The position numbers and the translations under genes are program-made. Positions 4,630 to 9,383 of a stretch of 9,383 nucleotides of DNA are shown here, in pieces (within the stretch, counting starts at the first letter, position 1; each line of letters opens with the position of its first letter). Location of the stretch: NCBI GenBank assembly GCA_031270755.1, contig JAISWV010000308.1, positions 1 through 9,383 of the forward strand, read 5' to 3'. This DNA is from Synergistaceae bacterium. Its GTDB lineage: Bacteria > Synergistota > Synergistia > Synergistales > Aminobacteriaceae. The notes below the pieces were generated by a model. That model was not told the origin of the DNA. It worked only from the letters and a program-made list of their open reading frames with translations, and did not search any database.

Positions 4630-5991
4630 ATGAGTTTGAAATTACCTACTTTTAGAGGCGGTATACATCCGCCTGACAACAAGGCAATGACGGCGCACAA
4701 AAGAATAGAGGCCTTCCGTCCCGCGGGTGACCTTGTATATCCGATGTCGCAGCATATCGGGGCTCCTTGCGCTCCGATAGTGAAAAAAGGCGACAAGGTC
4801 TTGGCAGGGCAAAAGATCGCGGACGCGGAGGCGTTCGTTTCGGCGCCGGTGTTGTCGTCGGTGTCGGGGACGGTCAAAGAGATCGGCATGAGAATGACGA
4901 TTTCCGGGAGTATGGATCAATGCGTGGTCGTCGAAAATGACGGAGAGTACAGCTATGACGCCACGCTGCCGCCTCATGACGATTTCAAGTCCGTGGACCC
5001 TAAAGAATGCCTGAGGATCATCCGCGAGGCGGGAATCGTAGGTATGGGAGGCGCGGCTTTTCCGACGCACGTCAAACTTTCGCCTCCTCCGGGGAAGAAA
5101 ATCCGGTGGATTATCGTCAACGGGGCCGAGTGCGAGCCCTTTTTGAACTGCGACAACAGGCTGATGCTGGAACAGCCGGAGGCCATTGTCGGCGGTCTGG
5201 AAATTTGTATGCACCTTTTCCCGGATGCCAAGGGAATCATAGCGATAGAGAACAACAAACCGGACGCTGTCGCGTGCATCCAAGAACGGCTTGCGGAACG
5301 AGACGGCAGCATGAAGGTCATTCCTCATGAAGTCAAGTACCCTCAGGGCGCGGAGAAGATGTTGATCTACACGGTCACGGGGCAGGAAATTCCGCCCGGA
5401 GCCCTGCCCGCGGACGTAGGATGTTTGGTGATCAACGTTCGTACGCTGTTCCATATATGGACGGCGATCGTCGACGGCGTTCCCGTTGTGGACAGGGTGA
5501 TATCCGTGGTTGGAGACGCGATCGCGACGCCTAAAAACATCCTCGCGCCCCTGGGTACCTCTGTGCGGGAGCTCATCGACGCGGCCGAAGGCTTCACGGA
5601 AGAGCCCGCCAAAATATTGTCCGGAGGGCCCATGATGGGAATATCCATGAGGTCCATCGACGTCCCGGTCATGAAGGGTACCTCCGGTATTCTCGCTCTT
5701 TCGGCACGCTCGGCGCGCCATTTGGAGGAGTCGAACTGCATTCGATGCGGCAGGTGCGTAACCGCGTGTCCCATGGGGCTGCTTCCCTCTTCGCTGGACC
5801 GCGTGGTGAGGCTTCGGGAATACGGGGAATTCGAGGCCCTGGGAGGCATGAATTGTATAGAGTGCGGCAGCTGTACGTACGTCTGTCCCGCACAGCGTCA
5901 TCTCACTCAAACGTGCAGAGACGGCAAGGCCGGGGTCATGGCCGCACGGAAAAAAGCCCCGAAAGCGGAAGGAAAAGGTGAGAAGAAGTGA
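4630..5991 (+). CDS. rnfC: Rnf complex subunit RnfC (NADH/FMN and Fe-S subunit)
   Basis: RnfC is the peripheral cytoplasmic subunit where NAD+ is reduced. This 453-residue protein starts MSLKLPTFRGGIHPPDNK, the family's usual N-terminus. It then shows a biotinyl-like fold (SQHIGAPCAPIVKKGDKVL...FVSAPVLSSVSGTV), the flavin/NAD region GMGGAAFPTH (residues 138-147) and NGAECEP (164-170), and a soluble ligand-binding middle domain. Two 4Fe-4S motifs follow at C370-C373-C376-C380 (CIRCGRCVTACP) and C409-C412-C415-C419 (CIECGSCTYVCP). Length is normal and the lysine-rich tail is short. An in-frame GTG at 4627 would add one Met; ATG 4630 is chosen from family alignment, although GGGGGAG then sits only 2 to 3 nt away. 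It is first in rnfCDGEAB and overlaps rnfD by 4 nt. Its leader holds the cobalamin riboswitch. Confidence 0.97.
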   Translation: MSLKLPTFRGGIHPPDNKAMTAHKRIEAFRPAGDLVYPMSQHIGAPCAPIVKKGDKVLAGQKIADAEAFVSAPVLSSVSGTVKEIGMRMTISGSMDQCVVVENDGEYSYDATLPPHDDFKSVDPKECLRIIREAGIVGMGGAAFPTHVKLSPPPGKKIRWIIVNGAECEPFLNCDNRLMLEQPEAIVGGLEICMHLFPDAKGIIAIENNKPDAVACIQERLAERDGSMKVIPHEVKYPQGAEKMLIYTVTGQEIPPGALPADVGCLVINVRTLFHIWTAIVDGVPVVDRVISVVGDAIATPKNILAPLGTSVRELIDAAEGFTEEPAKILSGGPMMGISMRSIDVPVMKGTSGILALSARSARHLEESNCIRCGRCVTACPMGLLPSSLDRVVRLREYGEFEALGGMNCIECGSCTYVCPAQRHLTQTCRDGKAGVMAARKKAPKAEGKGEKK

Positions 5992-6929
5992 ATCGTCTTC
6001 TGGTGGTTGCAAGTTCGCCTCATATAAGATCCGAGATGAGTACTGCGCGGATCATGGCTTGGGTGATGGCTGCTCTGACGCCGGCGGGGTTGGCCGGAGT
6101 TTATTTCTTCGGCTTGCGGTCGATTTCGGTCGTCCTGACCTGTATCGTATCCTGCGTGGTGACCGAAGCCATTTGGCAAAAATGCACCAAGCAAAAAATC
6201 TCTGTGTCGGACCTGTCGGCGGCGGTGACGGGGCTGCTCTTGGCCTACAACACCCCTCCTTCGATTCCCCTTTGGATGGCGGTGATCGGCTGCGTTTTTG
6301 CCATGGTGATCGTCAAGCACTTCTTCGGCGGATTGGGGCAGAACATTATAAACCCGGCGCTGGCGGGAAGAGCGGTGATGCTCATCTGCTGGCCAGTCGC
6401 CATGACCACATGGACCTTGCACGGAATAAGCACCCCCACTCCCCTTGCGATCCTCAAAGGCTCCGAAAGCTCCGGCGCGGCGCTGCCTCCTCTTTTCGAC
6501 ACGTTTCTCGGCAGCATCGGCGGCTGCATCGGCGAAACGTCCGCGCCGGCGTTGATTTTCGGAGGGTGTTTGCTGATTTATAAAGGCATTGTTTCTTGGA
6601 GGATCCCTGTTACGTATATCGCCACAGTGGCGGTTTTGTCGCTGCTTCTCGGGCGTCCCGGAGGGCCTTTGCTCGAAATCATGAGCGGAGGTTTGATGCT
6701 GGGGGCTTTTTTCATGGCCACGGACTACGCCACGAGCCCCATGACCGCAAAGGGGCAGGTCGTCTTCGCCCTTGGCTGCGGGGCGGTCACCTCGTTGATA
6801 AGGACGTTCGGAGGCTACCCGGAGGGTGTCTCCTATTCCATTTTGATCATGAATCTCACTGTGCCGATCATCGACAGGATGACGATGCCGCGTGTTTTTG
6901 GGGAGGTAAAAACTCATGGGAGCAAATAA
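5988..6929 (+). CDS. rnfD: Rnf complex membrane flavoprotein RnfD
   Basis: RnfD is a polytopic inner-membrane subunit of the NqrB/RnfD family that carries a covalent FMN on a threonine and helps couple electron flow to ion transport. The 313-residue protein starts from GTG at 5988, overlapping the rnfC stop (GTGA). The resulting N-terminus MNRLLVVASSPHIRSEMSTARIM is family-like (SSPHIRS), so the later ATG at 6036 is not preferred. Conserved segments are QNIINPALAGRA, GETSAPALIFGG, PVTYIA and FFMATDYATSPMTAKGQ. The likely flavin site is T151 in GISTPTPLAIL; the residue before it is Pro where many homologues have Ala (S-x-A-T-P-L). About ten hydrophobic helices are expected. It overlaps rnfG by 14 nt. 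Confidence 0.95.
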   Translation: MNRLLVVASSPHIRSEMSTARIMAWVMAALTPAGLAGVYFFGLRSISVVLTCIVSCVVTEAIWQKCTKQKISVSDLSAAVTGLLLAYNTPPSIPLWMAVIGCVFAMVIVKHFFGGLGQNIINPALAGRAVMLICWPVAMTTWTLHGISTPTPLAILKGSESSGAALPPLFDTFLGSIGGCIGETSAPALIFGGCLLIYKGIVSWRIPVTYIATVAVLSLLLGRPGGPLLEIMSGGLMLGAFFMATDYATSPMTAKGQVVFALGCGAVTSLIRTFGGYPEGVSYSILIMNLTVPIIDRMTMPRVFGEVKTHGSK

Positions 6930-7524
6930 CGTTCAAGCGGTGCCCAATGCCGAGAACACGAAGAAAATTCTTCGGCTCGGATTGATACTCTTCACGGTTA
7001 CCGCAATAACGGGCGTCATTCTCGGCGTCGTCTACGAAATAACTTTGATACCCATTCGCCGGACACAGGAACGCCTCAAAAATGAGGCGCTGGCGGGCGC
7101 TCTGCCCGAGGCCAAATCTTTTTCCCCTGTGGAGTTGGCGCCCAACTCGGACCCTGTCGTCAAAGAAGTGCAAAAAGCCGAGCAAGAGGGGGACTTGGTG
7201 GGGTATTGCGTCACCGTGACGCCCAGGGGGTACGGCGGCCCCATGGAAATTGTCGTAGGCGTTACGAAAGAAGGAAAACTGCGCGCTATCCGCATCTTGA
7301 GCCAATCCGAAACCCCGGGCCTGGGCGCTAAAGCTCCGCTGCCCGCTTTTTCCGGACAATACGAGAACAAAGAAGCGGAGACGCTGACCATCGTAAGGGT
7401 TGCCCCCAGCTCGCCCGAGCAGATACAGGCGATCTCCGGCGCGACCATCACCTCCAACGCCGTGACCGGCGGAGTGAACGCGGCGTTGCTCTATTGGAAA
7501 CAGAACCTCGAGGGAGGTAATTGA
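6916..7524 (+). CDS. rnfG: Rnf complex flavoprotein RnfG
   Basis: RnfG (NqrC/RnfG family) is anchored by one N-terminal helix, with an extracytoplasmic domain carrying covalent FMN attached by ApbE. The 202-residue protein has a short cytoplasmic head (MGANNVQAVPNAENTKK), a hydrophobic helix at about residues 18-45, and then the FMN-binding domain: GYCVTVTPRGYGGPMEIVVG, SETPGLGAKA and the attachment motif SGATITSNAV with T177 as the flavin-linked threonine. The start at 6916 lies inside the end of rnfD with GGGGAGG upstream, and its stop is 1 nt before rnfE. No apbE gene is in the window; it must be elsewhere for the subunit to be flavinylated. Confidence 0.96.
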   Translation: MGANNVQAVPNAENTKKILRLGLILFTVTAITGVILGVVYEITLIPIRRTQERLKNEALAGALPEAKSFSPVELAPNSDPVVKEVQKAEQEGDLVGYCVTVTPRGYGGPMEIVVGVTKEGKLRAIRILSQSETPGLGAKAPLPAFSGQYENKEAETLTIVRVAPSSPEQIQAISGATITSNAVTGGVNAALLYWKQNLEGGN

Positions 7525-7525
7525 C

Positions 7526-8227
7526 GTGAATCCTTTTAAGATCATTAAAAACGGCATTGTCGACGAAAACCCCACTCTGGTGCAGTGCATCGGACTCTGC
7601 CCGACTTTGGCGGTGTCCACCAGCGCCACCAACGGAGTGGGTATGGGGATAGCGGCGACGGCGGTGTTGATCGGATCGAACGTGGCTGTGGCGGCGATTC
7701 GCAAGTTCGTGCCCAACGAAATACGCATACCGATTTTCATCGTGGTCATAGCGGGTTTCGTCACCGTGGTTCAGCTTTTGATATCCGGCTTTGCGCCGGC
7801 TTTGGACAAGTCCTTGGGGATATTCATCCCTCTCATCGTCGTCAACTGCATCATTTTGGCGCGAGCCGAGGCCTTCGCTTTCAAAAATGGAGTCATCGCG
7901 TCTCTTTTCGACGGCATCGGGATGGGGCTCGGTTTCACTATCGCCTTGACGGCAATGGGAGCGGTTCGGGAGCTTCTCGGCAACGGGACGATTTTCGACG
8001 TCGTTTTGACTCCTGCCGGCTATCAACCGGCGCTGCTCCTCATCCTCGCTCCTGGAGGGTTTATCACTCTGGGAATTTCCATGGCTTTGTTCCGTTTTTA
8101 CAAGCAGCGGAAGGCGGAGAAGGCAGGACTCCCCGCGCCTGAAAATTCCGAAGGGTGCGTCGCCTGCTCCAACGCCGCGATCTGCGGAATCCTCGGCAAG
8201 TTCCAACAGGAAGAAGGCGGAAAATAA
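7526..8227 (+). CDS. rnfE: Rnf complex membrane subunit RnfE
   Basis: RnfE (NqrD/RnfE family) pairs with RnfA in the membrane; the two form a pseudo-symmetric core that holds a 2Fe-2S cluster through one conserved cysteine pair from each. The 233-residue protein starts from GTG at 7526 with GGGAGG about 9 nt upstream. The N-terminus NPFKIIKNGIVDENPTLVQC is typical. The cluster cysteines are C25 (IGLCPTLAVS) and C108 (VVNCIILARAEAF), and AFVF-type helices follow. After the last helix there is a cytoplasmic tail with three cysteines, C211, C214 and C220 (GCVACSNAAICG), absent from proteobacterial RsxE as I remember it. The stop TAA shares one base with the rnfA start (TAATG). Confidence 0.96.
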   Translation: MNPFKIIKNGIVDENPTLVQCIGLCPTLAVSTSATNGVGMGIAATAVLIGSNVAVAAIRKFVPNEIRIPIFIVVIAGFVTVVQLLISGFAPALDKSLGIFIPLIVVNCIILARAEAFAFKNGVIASLFDGIGMGLGFTIALTAMGAVRELLGNGTIFDVVLTPAGYQPALLLILAPGGFITLGISMALFRFYKQRKAEKAGLPAPENSEGCVACSNAAICGILGKFQQEEGGK

Positions 8228-8805
8228 TGAACCTGCTCTGGATATTTCTCGGCTCCATGGTGGTCAACAACATCATTTTCTCGCGTTCCATCGGCTGCTG
8301 CCCCTTTTTGGGGGTTTCGGCCAAAACGGAGACAGCCAAGGGCATGGGAGTTGCCGTCATTTTCGTATTGGTTCTAGCTGCCGTCATAACGTGGCTCGCT
8401 TACTACATGGTTCTCGTGCCACTGCACCTGGAGTACCTCTATACGCTGTCGTTCATTCTGATCATCGCGGCTTTGGTGCAATTTGTGGAGCTGGTGCTGA
8501 AGAAAATCAACCCGGGACTGTACAAGTCGCTGGGGATCTTCCTGCCTCTGATCACCACCAACTGCGCGGTTTTGGGCGTTGCCGTCATCAACATGGACGA
8601 GAAGTACACGTTGCTTGAATCCATCGTCAACTCGCTGGGAACGTCGATAGGCTTTTTGCTGGCCATTCTTTTGATGGCCGGAGTCAGAGAGCGCATCGAC
8701 CGCAACACGAATATTCCCCAGTGCCTCCGAGGCCTGCCCATAGCGCTTGTCACGGCTGGATTGATGTCGATAGCCTTCATGGGCTTCAGCGGTATCATCA
8801 AGTAG
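8227..8805 (+). CDS. rnfA: Rnf complex membrane subunit RnfA
   Basis: RnfA (NqrE/RnfA family) is the partner of RnfE, with six helices of opposite topology and the other half of the intramembrane 2Fe-2S site. The 192-residue protein is full length. Conserved features are VVNNIIFSRSIGCCPFLGVS with C25, the TTNCAVLGVAV segment with C113, and KSLGIFLPL, mirroring KSLGIFIPL in RnfE and showing the shared ancestry of the two subunits. An additional C24 lies beside C25. The ATG at 8227 is chosen because an in-frame upstream extension runs into rnfE coding sequence. A purine-rich GAAGGCGG precedes it. rnfB follows after 13 nt. Confidence 0.97.
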   Translation: MNLLWIFLGSMVVNNIIFSRSIGCCPFLGVSAKTETAKGMGVAVIFVLVLAAVITWLAYYMVLVPLHLEYLYTLSFILIIAALVQFVELVLKKINPGLYKSLGIFLPLITTNCAVLGVAVINMDEKYTLLESIVNSLGTSIGFLLAILLMAGVRERIDRNTNIPQCLRGLPIALVTAGLMSIAFMGFSGIIK

Positions 8806-8818
8806 AGGAGCGAAAACC

Positions 8819-9383
8819 ATGATTTCCTTTGGAGGAGTTGCCTACCCGACGGCTGTGATGGGGGTATTGGGTTTGGTGTCCGGCGCGCTGCTGGCGTTCG
8901 CCTCGATAAAATTTTTCGTGAAAACCGACGAGAGGGTCTCCCTCATCCGCGAGATACTGCCAGGGGCCAACTGCGGCGGATGCGGCTATCCAGGATGCGA
9001 CGGCTACGCGGGCGCTGTCGTCGACGGAGGGGCCAAGACAAATCTTTGCGCCGCCGGAGGGCCCGCTTTGGCCCAGAAGATAGCGGACATAATGGGCGTC
9101 GCCGGCGAGGCGTCCGTTCCTTTACGGGCGGTTCTCAAGTGCAGAGGATCGGAGAGCTTTTCGGCCCGCAACGCCATATACGAGGGGATAGGAGACTGCA
9201 GGTCGGCCGCCGTTCTGCCGGGAGGCTCGCCCAACGCGTGTCCCTTCGGCTGTATAGGACTCGGAACGTGTGTTCGGGTCTGTCTCTTTGGGGCTCTTTC
9301 CATAGAAGACGGTCTTGCCTTCATCGATCCGGAAAAATGCGTCGGCTGCGGCGCCTGTGTCGCGGCCTGCCCCAAGGCCGTTC
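8819..9383 (+). CDS. rnfB: Rnf complex ferredoxin-oxidising subunit RnfB, N-terminal part (cut by window edge)
   Basis: RnfB is the entry point for electrons from reduced ferredoxin. The first 188 codons are present. The order is: an N-terminal membrane helix (about residues 8-33), a 4Fe-4S domain with C52, C55, C60 and C77 (NCGGCGYPGCDGY...NLC), then ferredoxin-like motifs C141-C145-C151-C155 (ACPFGCIGLGTCVRVC) and C174-C177-C180-C184 (CVGCGACVAACP), where the window ends. C155 is followed by Leu rather than the usual Pro of CxxxCP. Many Synergistota and clostridial RnfB proteins carry additional clusters further on, which cannot be seen here. The ATG at 8819 is preceded by GAGGAG about 8 nt upstream. 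It is last in the visible operon, in the order C-D-G-E-A-B used by clostridia and Acetobacterium. Confidence 0.96.
   Translation, partial: MISFGGVAYPTAVMGVLGLVSGALLAFASIKFFVKTDERVSLIREILPGANCGGCGYPGCDGYAGAVVDGGAKTNLCAAGGPALAQKIADIMGVAGEASVPLRAVLKCRGSESFSARNAIYEGIGDCRSAAVLPGGSPNACPFGCIGLGTCVRVCLFGALSIEDGLAFIDPEKCVGCGACVAACPKAV

Noticed and set aside
4642..6012. Long minus-strand open frame (456 codons) opposite rnfC
   Set aside because: rnfC on the plus strand has clear domains and motifs. The reverse frame is arginine- and histidine-rich low-meaning sequence of the kind produced opposite GC-rich genes.
1..9383. CRISPR arrays, tRNA or rRNA genes, insertion sequences and phage genes
   Set aside because: No regularly spaced repeats, no cloverleaf or rRNA-like conserved stretches, and no transposase or integrase motifs were seen on either strand.

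Overview
The window looks like chromosomal DNA from an anaerobic, amino-acid-fermenting bacterium, most probably Synergistota or a clostridial relative. This rests on the rnfC-D-G-E-A-B gene order, on an rpsO-rpmE-thyX cluster that uses a flavin-dependent thymidylate synthase, and on a broken YjiM-type iron-sulfur protein of the 2-hydroxyacyl-CoA dehydratase family. Most genes are GC-rich and tightly packed. The stretch from about 3,780 to 4,620 is clearly AT-richer and holds no convincing large gene. The taxonomic call is inference from gene content; no 16S or database match is available.

Layout. (1) 1-898, minus strand: rpsO (S15), rpmE (L31, zinc type) and the first 39 codons of thyX, read leftwards from a promoter near 870-898, with weak terminator-like hairpins after rpsO and after rpmE. 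(2) 950-2871, plus strand: a two-gene unit of an HD-family phosphohydrolase and an exported BamB/PQQ-type beta-propeller, joined by a 4-nt ATGA overlap. (3) 2880-3782, minus strand: gene remnants. A YjiM-like double-cubane/dehydratase gene has lost its start and a large central segment. It is preceded in the same frame by the 3' remnant of another, unrecognised gene. (4) 3783-4629: an AT-rich regulatory region with several palindromes built on TTGAG/CTCAA half-sites, a promoter -10 (TATAAT), a cobalamin riboswitch, a 37-codon ORF that begins inside the riboswitch, and a second compact RNA-like fold at 4505-4573 that I cannot assign. (5) 4630-9383, plus strand: rnfC, rnfD, rnfG, rnfE, rnfA and the first 188 codons of rnfB, overlapping or nearly touching.

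How the genes work together. RnfCDGEAB is a membrane complex that passes electrons from reduced ferredoxin to NAD+ and pumps Na+ or H+, so it conserves energy during fermentation. The two soluble iron-sulfur ends (RnfC and RnfB), the two covalent-flavin subunits (RnfD and RnfG) and the paired membrane subunits (RnfE and RnfA) are all present with their key residues. The most unusual aspect is the leader: a cobalamin riboswitch sits upstream of and co-oriented with rnf, followed by a second unexplained fold. This suggests that energy conservation by Rnf may be tied to B12 status, or that the riboswitch was orphaned by the same rearrangements that broke the neighbouring dehydratase-family gene.
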